Positions 24,973-33,752 are shown, numbered from the stretch's first letter. The stretch: DNA of 48,752 nucleotides from Deltaproteobacteria bacterium (GCA_024276465.1 JAJRXD010000050.1:1-48752), one strand, 5' to 3'. Made by a program: numbers and translations. Notes: generated by a model not told the origin, from the sequence alone.

Positions 24973-25368
24973 GTGTTTATTAAAATCCTTCTTCTTTTTA
25001 CAGTGGTCCCATTTGTGGAACTCGCTCTGCTGATTAAGATAGGTACAGTTATAGGAACGATTGACACTGTTCTTATTATTATCATTACAGGCATAACAGG
25101 TGCTTTAATGGTTCGCTCAGCAGGCATACAGTGTGTTTTTCGAATTCAGGCAAGCCTGGCCTCTGGGAAGGTGCCTGCAGACGAGCTTTTTACAGGTGTG
25201 CTCATACTTGTTTCCGGAGCATTTCTTCTAACGCCCGGACTCATTACTGATGCATTCGGGTTTGTACTTCTTTTCCCACCAGCAAGAGAGATAATAAAGG
25301 AATTTCTGAAAAAAAAGATAAAATCCAGAATTGAACAGAAAAATCCAAGCTTTCATATAAACATATAA
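24973..25368 (+). CDS. fxsA: FxsA family membrane protein
   Basis: A 131-residue protein with the FxsA signature: VPFVELALLIKIG at the N-terminus, then TGALMVRSAG, a loop with ASGKVPADELFTGVLILVSGAFLLTPGLITD, and a basic tail. FxsA (E. coli YjeG) is a cytoplasmic-membrane protein that, when overproduced, relieves phage T7 exclusion by plasmid F; its normal role is not known. It starts with GTG, preceded by AAGGAAA. The gene is divergent from the MORN lipoprotein gene and is followed by a 235-base gap with no feature apart from the likely promoter of the next pair. Confidence 0.9.
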   Translation: MFIKILLLFTVVPFVELALLIKIGTVIGTIDTVLIIIITGITGALMVRSAGIQCVFRIQASLASGKVPADELFTGVLILVSGAFLLTPGLITDAFGFVLLFPPAREIIKEFLKKKIKSRIEQKNPSFHINI

Positions 25369-25603
25369 CCTTAACATCTTGATATTGTGAATACAGCACA
25401 AGAACTTTTGAGTGGTGATTTCCCCCCCCTTTTGACATTCATTATTCCGTGTCCGGCATTCTGCAGTTCAAAAGAATTGACTTTCGGTTATTATAGAGAT
25501 CTGCCTGCTTTAGCAGATAGTCGCGTTGTTTTATCATGAAAAAACCACTTGACTTTTTAGCTAATTAAACTAAACTAAGATAGTCATATGTCCGGAGGTA
25601 TTT

Positions 25604-25828
25604 ATGAAGACATTAAATGTTCATGAGACAAAGACCAGGCTTTCCTCTGTTTTAGCCGAAATTGAAAAGATGGGAGAGACATTTATTATCTGTCGAAACG
25701 GAAAACCTGTTGCAGACCTTGTTCCCCACAAGAGAAAAAGCAGAATAAAAACAGACAAATTTTTAAGCCAGGTAAAAATTGCATGTGAATTAACAAAACC
25801 GCTTACTGAAGAAGACTGGGATATCTGA
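25604..25828 (+). CDS. Phd/YefM family antitoxin
   Basis: A 74-residue protein whose N-terminal half (NVHETKTRLSSVLAEIEKMGETFIICRNGKPVADLVP) is the Phd/YefM DNA-binding fold; the C-terminal half is charged and ends in the LTEEDWDI motif that typically inserts into a PIN toxin. It precedes the toxin gene by 3 bases. TCCGGAGG-type ribosome site. The AT-rich region just upstream (25550-25590), with repeated AACTA units, is a likely autoregulatory operator. Confidence 0.9.
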   Translation: MKTLNVHETKTRLSSVLAEIEKMGETFIICRNGKPVADLVPHKRKSRIKTDKFLSQVKIACELTKPLTEEDWDI

Positions 25829-25831
25829 AAT

Positions 25832-26209
25832 ATGTTATTAGATACATGTGCATTAATCTGGCTGACTACTGGTAGCAGCAAATTATCAAAGCAAACCAAA
25901 AAAGCAATCGATACAGCTGAAAATGTTTTTGTGTCATCCATATCTTCATTTGAAATAGCACATAAACATAAAAAAGGCGGCATTGAGCTGCCATATGATC
26001 CGGAAAGATGGTTCAATGCTGTTTTGGAGCATCATGATATTATAGAAATAAAAATAGACAGTACAATAGCTATAGCATCAACCAAGCTTTCCGAATTCCA
26101 CAAAGATCCCTGCGACCGCTTTATTATTGCAACTGCTTTACTGAATAAACTTTCTGTAGTAACCGGAGATAATATATTTAAAAAATATGGTCTCAGGGTT
26201 TTAAGTTGA
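25832..26209 (+). CDS. PIN-domain toxin (VapC-like ribonuclease)
   Basis: A 125-residue PIN domain. Acidic active-site residues are in the expected places: D4 in MLLDTCALIW, E in SSISSFEIAHKH near 42, D in KDPCDRFIIATAL near 93 and D in VVTGDNIF near 112. PIN toxins cut RNA, often tRNA or rRNA, when their antitoxin is degraded. It is 3 bases downstream of the Phd-type antitoxin, forming a complete type II module. All catalytic residues seem to be kept, so it is probably active. Confidence 0.92.
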   Translation: MLLDTCALIWLTTGSSKLSKQTKKAIDTAENVFVSSISSFEIAHKHKKGGIELPYDPERWFNAVLEHHDIIEIKIDSTIAIASTKLSEFHKDPCDRFIIATALLNKLSVVTGDNIFKKYGLRVLS

Positions 26210-26300
26210 TAATGTACAAATCTGGTAGCGTCAAAAGGAGAAGGAAACAGCAGGGGCAGGATATGAAAGCCTGAGACAATTAAGACATAAGGAGTCAGAC

Positions 26301-26651
26301 ATGGACAATAAAAATCCGGAAGAAAAACTGAATGAATTTTTCGAGTACATGGCAAAATTTTCAGAAAAATATCCTGAAATCGGTTCCAGCTTTATGAACC
26401 TTGTGGGAAACGTTATGCAGGATGGAAAGCTGGAAAGCAAAGTAAAGGAGCTGATTACTGTTGGCATTGCTGTGGGGTTGAGATGTGTTCCGTGCATATA
26501 TGCCCATACAAAAGCTGCTTTGAGCCTGGGCGCAACAGAAGAAGAAGTCATGGAGGCTGCCTCTGTTGCAATTGTGATGGGGGGAGGGCCTGGGATGGCT
26601 CATGTTGCAGAGGTAATGAAGGCTATTGAAGCTTTTGCAGAGAGCCGGTAA
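26301..26651 (+). CDS. Carboxymuconolactone decarboxylase/AhpD-like protein
   Basis: A 116-residue helical protein of the CMD/AhpD superfamily. The conserved redox motif appears as C-x-x-C-x-x-x-H in RCVPCIYAHTKAAL, with an upstream Glu in VKELITVGIAV; in AhpD the paired cysteines and the His relay electrons to peroxide-reducing partners. The following GATEEEVMEAASVAIVMGGGPG is typical. It is a single gene with an AAGGAG site, followed by a long perfect inverted repeat. Its partner is unknown. Confidence 0.88.
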   Translation: MDNKNPEEKLNEFFEYMAKFSEKYPEIGSSFMNLVGNVMQDGKLESKVKELITVGIAVGLRCVPCIYAHTKAALSLGATEEEVMEAASVAIVMGGGPGMAHVAEVMKAIEAFAESR

Positions 26652-26654
26652 GGC

Positions 26655-26702
26655 ATTTCCCCTGGATTTGCAGCATGTTTCTACTGCAAATCCAGGGGAA
26701 AT
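26655..26702. terminator. Perfect 19-bp inverted repeat downstream of the AhpD-like gene
   Basis: Arms 26655-26673 and 26684-26702 are perfectly complementary over 19 bases (core TTTCCCCTGG/CCAGGGGAAA) with a 10-base loop. It starts 3 bases after the stop codon and ends 32 bases before ttcA. No T-run follows on the plus strand, so it may be a terminator without U-tail, a processing site or an insulator. Confidence 0.6.
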
Positions 26703-26734
26703 AGTAATGTGAACAGGAAGCTGATTGTCCCTTA

Positions 26735-27505
26735 ATGAAAAACAGTCCACCTGTTAAGAACAGGCTGTATTATAAAATCAAAAGGCTGACAGGCAAGGCC
26801 ATAGGCGATTTTAATCTTATCGAAAACGGGTACAGGATCCTTGTTGCCGTGTCAGGTGGCAAGGATTCATATACTCTGCTCTGTATCCTTGATGACCTGC
26901 GAAAGCGTGCACCAGTCAGGTTTGAGCTTATTCCGGTCAATATAGATGCTGGCTATCCGGGTTACCATCATGAGGTGGTAGAGAACTACCTGAAAGAATC
27001 GGGTTTCAAATATGTGATGAAGAAGACCAGCAGTTACCGGATTATAGAGGACAAGCGTGATCCTGGCTCTTCATACTGTTCTTTCTGTGCCAGGTTGAGG
27101 CGGGGGGTGATTTACAAACAGGCTGAAAAGATTGGCTGTAATAAAATTGCGCTGGGTCACCATCTTGATGACTTTATAGAGACTCTGCTCCTTAACCAGT
27201 TTTATAACGGAAGCCTGTCGGCAATGAGCCCAAAGCTTCTCGCAGATAACGGCAAACACACTGTTATCCGGCCTCTGGTTTATATTGAAGAGGAGGACAT
27301 AATCTCGTTTGCCATAAAAAACCGCTTCCCTGTGATCTGCTGTGCCTGTCCTGTTTGCGGCAAGGTTGAGCAGAAACGCAAAAAGGTAAAAAAACTGATA
27401 AAGGATCTTGCCGGAGAATCTCCACAGATAAAAAAAAGCATGCTTTCTGCCCTGGGGAATGTAAAACCCCGCCATCTTATGGACAGGCAATTAAAACACT
27501 ATTGA
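26735..27505 (+). CDS. ttcA: tRNA 2-thiocytidine biosynthesis protein TtcA-like
   Basis: A 256-residue PP-loop ATPase. SGGKDSYTLL (residues 40-49) binds ATP; SYCSFCARLRRG gives a C-x-x-C pair and CCACPVCG further cysteines for the [4Fe-4S] cluster; LGHHLDDFIETLLLNQFYNG is the TtcA-specific signature. TtcA thiolates C32 of certain tRNAs in the cytoplasm. The close TtuA/TtcA relatives in anaerobes can have other tRNA targets, so the exact position is inferred. Weak ribosome site. DUF192 follows after 76 bases on the same strand. Confidence 0.9.
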   Translation: MKNSPPVKNRLYYKIKRLTGKAIGDFNLIENGYRILVAVSGGKDSYTLLCILDDLRKRAPVRFELIPVNIDAGYPGYHHEVVENYLKESGFKYVMKKTSSYRIIEDKRDPGSSYCSFCARLRRGVIYKQAEKIGCNKIALGHHLDDFIETLLLNQFYNGSLSAMSPKLLADNGKHTVIRPLVYIEEEDIISFAIKNRFPVICCACPVCGKVEQKRKKVKKLIKDLAGESPQIKKSMLSALGNVKPRHLMDRQLKHY

Positions 27506-27581
27506 TGACTTCGCAAAGAAGGCATCAATTTTAAAAACCTGCATATATAAAAATAAAAATCGTTCAAATCCGGGTTTCTAT

Positions 27582-28034
27582 ATGGTGATGAAAAAACAAC
27601 ATTACAAAACAGCAATCCTTTTTCTTTATCTGTTCATGTGCGGGTGTGGAAGAACTGTCCCTGAAGTTGACATACATAAAGATTCCGGAGACACAGTGAA
27701 AATAGAGGTTGAGGTTGTCCGGACACCTGCTGAAAGAAATTTAGGCTTGATGTATCGAAAGAGCCTTCCTGAAAACAGGGGCATGCTGTTTGTCTTTGAT
27801 ACTGACAAAAACCAGTTGTTTACAATGAAAAACACATTTGTTCCTCTTGACATGATTTTTATTGACAGGACAAAGCATATTGTCGGATGGGTTGAGAATG
27901 CAAAACCCTTATCAGCAGGACCATTTAAAATAGACAAGGATGCACGCTACGTGCTTGAGGTGAATGGTTTTTTCTGCAGGAAAAATGGTATTGCGGAGGG
28001 CAACATGGTAAGTTTCCGGAACTTTCCGAAATGA
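27582..28034 (+). CDS. DUF192 family lipoprotein
   Basis: A 150-residue protein with an N-terminal hydrophobic segment ending in MCGC, a probable lipobox. The mature part is the DUF192 beta-barrel: VVRTPAERNLGLMYRKSLPENRGMLFVFD, FTMKNTFVPLDMIFID, and YVLEVNGFFCRKNGI. The family is widespread and of unknown biochemical function; exported forms are common. Alternative starts at 27585 and 27588 are equally possible. It converges with the minus-strand gene that follows after 23 bases. Confidence 0.88.
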   Translation: MVMKKQHYKTAILFLYLFMCGCGRTVPEVDIHKDSGDTVKIEVEVVRTPAERNLGLMYRKSLPENRGMLFVFDTDKNQLFTMKNTFVPLDMIFIDRTKHIVGWVENAKPLSAGPFKIDKDARYVLEVNGFFCRKNGIAEGNMVSFRNFPK

Positions 28035-28057
28035 TAAAGTTTTAAGAGAAATGCTTT

Positions 28058-29044
28058 TTATCCTTTCCCGGCAAAAAGGGCTGGGGTCTGATTACAGAGA
28101 TTGCTGCTACAGGCTTGCTCCTCATTTTCCGGCAACATGTCACATGACTGCAGTTTTTTTTGCAGGGTGTAACAGCACAACGCCGGGTCTTTGATCCCTT
28201 CGAGGCAAAACATCATCCTGCGGGAGCCTTTATGAGGGGAGTTATCTAACTGAATATTCAAAAGGAGTCCCTTGTCACAGGCATAGCATTTTTTTTCCTG
28301 ATGACTGAGTATGGATCCTGTCTGCTGGGCAACACGTGCACGGCTTTCTGTCCAGAAGCACTTGCCCCCACTTTCAAGCACTTCCACATTCCTGACGTTT
28401 CTCAGTACAATAGCACCATCTGTTACTGAAAAAACAGATCTGAAACATACTGAATCCCCTTTTGCAAAGTGCAGCCTTTCCTGCAGTCGTGAACTGACAG
28501 GTACATAGATGAAATCATGAAAATGTTCTGCGTTAACCCAGCCTTCCATAAAATTCAAAAGAAACCCTTTAAAAACAACATTGGTATTTGCAGAAGTTTT
28601 TATCAGATACAAGCGGGGTTTAACAGAATTGATTGTGCCTGAAAAATCCACTGTTCTTCCCATGTTGCTGTTCAGCCAGCTTTCAAATACTTTAAGGTCA
28701 TTCTGGAACTGGAGGAACTCTTTTGAAGCAAGGATAACTTCCGGTCTTTTAATAATCTTTACATCATAAAAATAGCGGCAGGAAGAACATGCGCGTCCCA
28801 CATGTTTAAATTTTTTAGGGCATGTCGCACCTTTGTCCAGTTTTTTGCATTTCCATTTAAAATAGATACATCCTTCCGGATAGCATCCCTTTGCTTTTAA
28901 AACATGATTGACAGAAACAGCGCTGTGAAAATGAAGGTGTGTTTCGTGTGTACAGCGAAAAACATCCACACGTTTGTACTGGTTTATTATTGATCTGCCA
29001 GGGGGTGAGAACAGCTCCAGTTTTCTTAAAAGATTTTTGTTCAT
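28058..29044 (-). CDS. Cys-rich protein of unknown function
   Basis: A 328-residue protein that I do not recognise. The first 90 residues hold CTHETHLHFHS and then cysteines arranged C-x4-C-x6-C-x7-C and C-x2-C (ACSSCRYFYDV), suggesting a metal-binding N-terminal module. The middle (about 125-245) is predicted to be mostly beta with a pattern like an OB fold (RTVDFSGTINSVKPRLYLI, GDSVCFRSVFSVTDGAIVLRNVRNVEV). A second C-x2-C (CYACDKG) and more cysteines occur towards the C-terminus. There is no signal peptide, so it is probably cytoplasmic. One might expect a nucleic-acid or Fe-S protein, but this is only a guess. Confidence 0.75.
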   Translation of the reverse strand: MNKNLLRKLELFSPPGRSIINQYKRVDVFRCTHETHLHFHSAVSVNHVLKAKGCYPEGCIYFKWKCKKLDKGATCPKKFKHVGRACSSCRYFYDVKIIKRPEVILASKEFLQFQNDLKVFESWLNSNMGRTVDFSGTINSVKPRLYLIKTSANTNVVFKGFLLNFMEGWVNAEHFHDFIYVPVSSRLQERLHFAKGDSVCFRSVFSVTDGAIVLRNVRNVEVLESGGKCFWTESRARVAQQTGSILSHQEKKCYACDKGLLLNIQLDNSPHKGSRRMMFCLEGIKDPALCCYTLQKKLQSCDMLPENEEQACSSNLCNQTPALFAGKG

Positions 29045-29128
29045 AAAGTCAGCTTAAAAGCAAAAGCCGTTAATGTCAAGCAATCCACAAAATTTGTGAA
29101 AACCCTGTGGAAAAACCTGTTTAAAAGT

Positions 29129-29157
29129 AAAAAAACCCTGATTAAAAGGGGTTTTTT
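29129..29157 (-). terminator. Bidirectional terminator-like hairpin
   Basis: A-run plus CCC (ending 29138) pairs with GGGG plus a T-run (29148-29157) around a short AT loop, a symmetrical terminator usable from either strand. It lies about 210 bases downstream of the Fe-S protein gene and upstream of the Cys-rich gene. Confidence 0.55.
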
Positions 29158-29163
29158 ACGGAT

Positions 29164-29180
29164 TGCTCAAATTTTGAGCA
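29164..29180. repeat. Palindrome in the 29.0-29.4 kb intergenic region
   Basis: TGCTCAAA and TTTGAGCA flank a single base, a 17-base near-perfect palindrome of operator type in front of the Cys-rich gene. The rest of the 320-base gap (29045-29366) contains the neighbouring terminator-like hairpin and nothing else I can support. Confidence 0.4.
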
Positions 29181-29366
29181 TAAAATTAAAAGCAAGCAAA
29201 TTCAAGGTGTTAACCTTGTTTGCCTGAAAAATATTTTGGCTCCATTAACTTATTGTTAAAAGATTAAGCGATTTCAACAGGTTCAATAATATGTTATGTA
29301 ATTTTGCTTACCCCCCGGGAGAATTTTGTTGTTTTCCCACTTACCCGGCTGCATTGGAGTGGTAGT

Positions 29367-30953
29367 TCAATTTACAATAAACCCTTCGGGTATCCTGGGA
29401 TTGTCTGCTTTTTTACCGGTTTTACCCCTGTCTAAAAAAAACCTGTCATCTCCTGGTTCCTCCTTTAAAATAAGCTGTAATTCTTCTGCTTTTTTAATGT
29501 AGGAGCCTTTTTCAAGCCTTATTTCATTTTGAGGAGTTACAATTATTGCAGATCTGCCTTTCACAGGACATTGTTCCTCACAAAAGCCGCAGCCATTGCA
29601 TTTATTATCTATAACAAAAGGTTTTCTGGCACCATCTTTCCATTTGAATACAATTGCATTGTACGGGCATTGTTCATCACATATAAAACAGAGCCTGTCC
29701 TGTGCCCAGACAAGACAGCGGTTCTGGTCAATATATGCTGTGCCTATCTTTGCATGCTTTTTTTCTTCCAGAGAAAGGGAGCGGATTGCATCTGTTGGGC
29801 ATACAGTGCCGCAAAGTGTGCATACCTGGTCGCATCCTGCAAGCCTTGGCATAAGCCTGGGTGACCAGATTCCTTCTATTCCGCTTTCAAACAGAGACGG
29901 TTGAAGAGTATTGGTTGGACATACCTTCATGCATTCACCGCATCTTATGCACATTTCCAGAAACTTTTTTTCAGGCAAAGAACCTGGAGGGCGTATAAGT
30001 CTTTCAGGATACAGCTTTGAAACAGAATCAATCCTGTGGCTGAGCACTGTAAGTGCCCCTGCGCCTGCTGAAAGGAAAAGCCCCCTTCTTCTCAGGTTGA
30101 TTTGCGGCAGTGTATGGGAAAAACATGATGCCTTTGAAACTTTAAATGATATTGCATCCTGAGGACAAACCCTGGCGCAGTTTTTACATAATATACATTC
30201 CTCCTCAGTGGTTTTTTGCGGTTTATCCTGGATAGCCTCCATAGGACAGTCATTACAGCATTTCATGCAGCTGTTACACTTTTTATCGACATGCCTTCTG
30301 AAAATCCCAAACCGTGAAAAAAAGCTTAAAAGCGCTCCAAGAGGACAAAGGTTTCTGCACCAGAACCTGTGAGAAATGAAATTCAGCACAAAGAGCAGAA
30401 CAAACAGAAGCATGGTAATTACATTCATGGAAAAGACAGGTTCTTTATAATACAGGTGGGAAAGTGCGATCCAGTTAAAAAATACTGCAATTGGCCGAAA
30501 AGCATCCAGCACAAGATTAAGCAGAAGAACCGAGAGGGGGTATAAAAAAAAAGTATAGATACGGGTTAAAAAGGAGATGGGGTCAAAAAGATAGACAAGA
30601 TTAAGGCTGAAGAGCGAAGAGACAAGAAGGAAGATGAGAATATAATATTTTGCTTTTCTCATCCTGTATTTTTTCTCTCTGTTTCCCCCTCCTGCCAGGT
30701 CAAACAGGGTTCCAAGAGGGCATATGTAGCCGCAAAAAAAGCGCCCGGCCAGAATTGCGCTGCCCACAATAATAATTAATGACAGAAGCAGGTTAGGGTG
30801 AAATTGCCGGGCAGCAAGACAGGTTGTAATTGATATTAGAGGGTCGAGCCTTAAAAAAAGATCTACAGGTACAGAAATTTTTTCGCTGCAGGTGTTTAAA
30901 AAGAAAAAAAAGGTGAAGACTGCAAGCAAAAGAAGCTGTATGCCTCTCCTCAT
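29367..30953 (-). CDS. NapH/NapG-like fused membrane and ferredoxin protein
   Basis: A 528-residue redox protein. Residues 1-230 form a polytopic NapH-like membrane domain with CGYICPLGTL and CRNLCPLGALL. Then come two ferredoxin motifs (CNSCMKCCNDCP and CILCKNCARVCP), a hydrophobic/RR segment near 290 (LRRRGLFLSAGAGALTVLSH), and a NapG/MauM-like domain with CIRCGECMKVCP, CTLCGTVCP, CFICDEQCP and CNGCGFCEEQCP. So a NapH and a NapG homologue are joined in one chain with six clusters predicted. It probably carries electrons from the quinone pool across the membrane. It overlaps the DUF362 gene by 4 bases (ATGA). Confidence 0.9.
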   Translation of the reverse strand: MRRGIQLLLLAVFTFFFFLNTCSEKISVPVDLFLRLDPLISITTCLAARQFHPNLLLSLIIIVGSAILAGRFFCGYICPLGTLFDLAGGGNREKKYRMRKAKYYILIFLLVSSLFSLNLVYLFDPISFLTRIYTFFLYPLSVLLLNLVLDAFRPIAVFFNWIALSHLYYKEPVFSMNVITMLLFVLLFVLNFISHRFWCRNLCPLGALLSFFSRFGIFRRHVDKKCNSCMKCCNDCPMEAIQDKPQKTTEEECILCKNCARVCPQDAISFKVSKASCFSHTLPQINLRRRGLFLSAGAGALTVLSHRIDSVSKLYPERLIRPPGSLPEKKFLEMCIRCGECMKVCPTNTLQPSLFESGIEGIWSPRLMPRLAGCDQVCTLCGTVCPTDAIRSLSLEEKKHAKIGTAYIDQNRCLVWAQDRLCFICDEQCPYNAIVFKWKDGARKPFVIDNKCNGCGFCEEQCPVKGRSAIIVTPQNEIRLEKGSYIKKAEELQLILKEEPGDDRFFLDRGKTGKKADNPRIPEGFIVN

Positions 30954-31918
30954 AAACTGGCCTTTAATATTTCAACATTCTTTAAATTCAATGTTCCCAG
31001 CCCCATTTCATGTGCAGCAGCAATATGCTTTACCTGGGCCCCGGAAAAACTCTGCCCATACCATTTAACAAGTGAAACCCCCATGGCGTCAACAGCAACA
31101 GGATCGGTTCCAGCGACAATAGTCTTCGGGTATTCAATCCTGCCCGGTCCTGTTGGGCCCCCACTTACAAGAGCCCGTGAAGCATCAAGGATGGTTAAGT
31201 CAACCCTGACTTCAGAGTTGAGGTCAGCTATTGCCTGATTAATGTCCACTTTTGAATGAAAATACCTGCGGTCCCATATGATTCCCATCAGCCCTTTCAG
31301 ACCCAGGCTCACCCCGGTTGTTGTATGTGACTTTGCAGTTGGTATATTAATAAAAACATTGCAGTCAAGCACATCCTTTATGATTTTAACCTCACGGATG
31401 GCCTTTCCCTTTCTTACAGGAACAACTGAAAAAAATTTCTCATCAACAACAGCAAGAGTATAAACATTATTAATTTTTTTGCACGCTTCTCTGATACCAG
31501 AGAATTGAAGGCATGGTTCAGGCCGGTTAAACGGATAATCAAGAACTAAAACCTCACGTGCGCCTGCCTCCATGCACATTGCTGCTACAGTTGATACAAC
31601 TTCATAATGGGTGTTTGTTGCCCTTTGGTGGGGGTGAGGAAAAGACATATTAGGCTTAAGCACAACCTTGTTGCCTTTTTTTACGAACGCTCTCATTCCT
31701 CCAAGAATACCCAGGGCCTTTTTCGTTGCCTGTATTCTGTCCCCTGTAACAACTGCAACCAGGGATTTTTTCGGATTACCGTAAGATGCCGCAGGATAGG
31801 ATATTATCGGGGCAACACCAACAGCCAGTCCAAAGGCTGCCGTATTTTTAACAAACTGCCTGCGTGTAAAACGCCCTGGTTGGGAATCCTTAATTTCGTT
31901 CTGCAGCTTCTTTTTCAT
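30950..31918 (-). CDS. Tat-exported DUF362 protein
   Basis: A 322-residue DUF362 protein with a twin-arginine signal at the N-terminus (RRQFVKNTAAFGLAVGVAP), so it is exported folded, presumably with a cofactor. The conserved family elements VVLKPNMSF, the IPTAKSHTTTGVSLGLKGLMG loop and the GTDPVAVDAMG motif are visible. DUF362 proteins often occur with ferredoxins and their role is not settled. Translation of the downstream NapH/NapG-like gene is coupled to it by an ATGA overlap, so the two very likely act together as an exported redox module. Confidence 0.9.
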   Translation of the reverse strand: MKKKLQNEIKDSQPGRFTRRQFVKNTAAFGLAVGVAPIISYPAASYGNPKKSLVAVVTGDRIQATKKALGILGGMRAFVKKGNKVVLKPNMSFPHPHQRATNTHYEVVSTVAAMCMEAGAREVLVLDYPFNRPEPCLQFSGIREACKKINNVYTLAVVDEKFFSVVPVRKGKAIREVKIIKDVLDCNVFINIPTAKSHTTTGVSLGLKGLMGIIWDRRYFHSKVDINQAIADLNSEVRVDLTILDASRALVSGGPTGPGRIEYPKTIVAGTDPVAVDAMGVSLVKWYGQSFSGAQVKHIAAAHEMGLGTLNLKNVEILKASL

Positions 31919-32130
31919 GATACATATGCCTTAGCATGATTGTCCGGGGATGTCAAATTGACCCTGGCCCCCTGCCATTTTATCTGTGACATAACACTTT
32001 AATTATACTATGCTTATTGTCAGGGGTCAACAGATCAGGCACAGAGGCATAACAGGTTACGGCTGGTGTTGAGGTACGAAACCCAACGAAATTAAAAAGC
32101 AGGTCAAAGATCCCGGGCTTGCATCAGGGC

Positions 32131-32226
32131 AAAGAGGGGTAGGAGCTCATTTATGCGCGAAGGGATTGCAGGAAAGGCATAAAACCAGCCACAGAGCTCA
32201 CAGAGAAATACTCTTATGTTCTGTGG
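32131..32226. repeat. Dispersed intergenic repeat, copy 1
   Basis: A roughly 96-base segment closely similar to 41084-41182: AAAGAGGGG, ATGCGCGAA, AAAACC, then CACAGAG...CTGTGG, which can form a hairpin. It lies in the 352-base gap 31919-32270, which has no gene and otherwise only a GGCACAGAGGCA unit near 32038. Confidence 0.6.
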
Positions 32227-32270
32227 TCATTTGGTTTTGACAATACAAAAGTCGGAAAAAGGAGTGGATA

Positions 32271-33014
32271 ATGAGAAAAATTCACCTGTTATGGATTGTC
32301 TTAATCCTGATGCCGGGTATTCTGTTTCTGGTATGGAAGGTTTTTAATGGAGGATTGAATAATATGGCTGGTCAAAAACAGGAACACGGTAAACACCCTT
32401 ATAAACACGGGAATGGACAGCACAGATTTAAAGATGCTGAAAAATGGGCAAAAAGGTTTGAGAAGCCGCAGCGGGATGAGTGGCAGAAACCTGATGAGGT
32501 AATAAGGGCTTTGAATTTAAACGAAAGCAGTATAGTTGCAGATATAGGATCTGCTACTGGTTATTTCCCGGTTCGGTTTGCAGAAGCATTGCCTGAAGGC
32601 AGGGTCTACGGAGTTGATACCGAAAAAAGCATGGTCGATTTTCTAAACAGCAGAGCCAGGCGTGATGGGCTGTCTAACCTTTCAAGCCTGCTGGGCAAAC
32701 CGGATGACCCTGAAATTCCTGAACCTGTGGATGTTGTCTTTATATGCAATACTTACCATCACATAAATAACAGGAAACAGTATTTCAGTAAGATGAAAAG
32801 CATTTTCAGACCTGGGGGCAGGCTGGTTGTGGTTGATTTTAAAAAAGGTGAATTTCCTGTAGGCCCCCCTGACGAGATGAAACTATTGGTTCAGACAGTT
32901 GTTTCTGAACTTTCTGATGCTGGATATCGTCTTGTTAAAAAGTCTGATATTCTGCCGTATCAGTATTTTTTAATCTTCCAGCCTGAAGATGGTTTTCAGG
33001 ACAGCCTCCCGTGA
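32271..33014 (+). CDS. Membrane-anchored SAM-dependent methyltransferase
   Basis: A 247-residue class I methyltransferase with an N-terminal hydrophobic anchor (residues 5-24) and a His/Lys-rich linker (HGKHPYKHGNGQHR). Motif I is VADIGSATGYFPVRFAE, the acidic end of strand 2 is VYGVDTE, motif II is DVVFICNTYHH and the post-motif RPGGRLVVVDFKKGE. The EKWAKRFEKPQRDEWQKPDEV start of the domain is common in exported methyltransferases linked to membranes. The substrate is unknown. AAAAAGGAG precedes the ATG. Confidence 0.85.
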   Translation: MRKIHLLWIVLILMPGILFLVWKVFNGGLNNMAGQKQEHGKHPYKHGNGQHRFKDAEKWAKRFEKPQRDEWQKPDEVIRALNLNESSIVADIGSATGYFPVRFAEALPEGRVYGVDTEKSMVDFLNSRARRDGLSNLSSLLGKPDDPEIPEPVDVVFICNTYHHINNRKQYFSKMKSIFRPGGRLVVVDFKKGEFPVGPPDEMKLLVQTVVSELSDAGYRLVKKSDILPYQYFLIFQPEDGFQDSLP

Positions 33015-33042
33015 AACAGTTTTACAAGCGGTTTGCCCGGGG

Positions 33043-33672
33043 TCAAGTCATGCCAACCCTGTTTTCAGTGCCATTCAGCAGTCTTTGAATGTTGGGTTTA
33101 TGCTTAACAAAAATCAGGATACCAACTATCATGCTTAAAAGAATTCCCGGCAGGGAAACCGGATGTAAAAAATAAGCAATCAGGAAAAGAACAAAAGGCA
33201 TGGCAGCAGCTGCTATCAGTGAACCAAGGGAGACATAGCGCCAGAAGTAAACTATTACTGCGAACAGCATAATTTCCACCGGAACAGTTAAGGGTTCAAT
33301 AAAAGCAAAAACTCCAAAAGCAGTTGCAACTCCCTTGCCCCCCCTGAACTTCAGATACAAAGGGAACAGGTGTCCCAGGAATGAAGCAAGTCCAAAGGCG
33401 CATAGAACAAACTGAAACCCGAAGGCAGGCAAAAGGGGCTTAAAAATCAAAGTTCCGATCAGCATGGGCAGAAACCCCTTCAGCACGTCTCCTGCAAAGG
33501 TAATAATGCCAGGCTTCCTGCCCAGTACTCTTGTTACATTCGTTGCCCCGATATTACCGCTTCCTGCCCTGCGTACATCTTTATCAGAGAAAAGTTTTGC
33601 CACCACTACCCCTGTGGGAACAGACCCGAGAAGATAGGATGCAATACAAAAAAGGATAATAAAGAGTGTCAT
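33043..33672 (-). CDS. plsY: Glycerol-3-phosphate acyltransferase PlsY
   Basis: A 209-residue polytopic membrane enzyme that transfers the acyl group of acyl-phosphate to glycerol-3-phosphate, the first step of phospholipid synthesis. The family loops are all present: LGSVPTGVVVAKLF, RRAGSGNIGATNVTRVLG, GDVLKGFLPML, GHLFPLYLKFRGGKGVAT and VKHKPNIQRLLNGTENRVG. Length is normal. It is monocistronic on the minus strand and convergent with the methyltransferase gene. Confidence 0.96.
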   Translation of the reverse strand: MTLFIILFCIASYLLGSVPTGVVVAKLFSDKDVRRAGSGNIGATNVTRVLGRKPGIITFAGDVLKGFLPMLIGTLIFKPLLPAFGFQFVLCAFGLASFLGHLFPLYLKFRGGKGVATAFGVFAFIEPLTVPVEIMLFAVIVYFWRYVSLGSLIAAAAMPFVLFLIAYFLHPVSLPGILLSMIVGILIFVKHKPNIQRLLNGTENRVGMT

Positions 33673-33752
33673 GTTTTATTATTTCCATTCGCCAGGCATA
33701 AACCCGGATGTTTTTTGTTCTTAAGCTGAGCGATTTTTCGGATAAAAACAGT

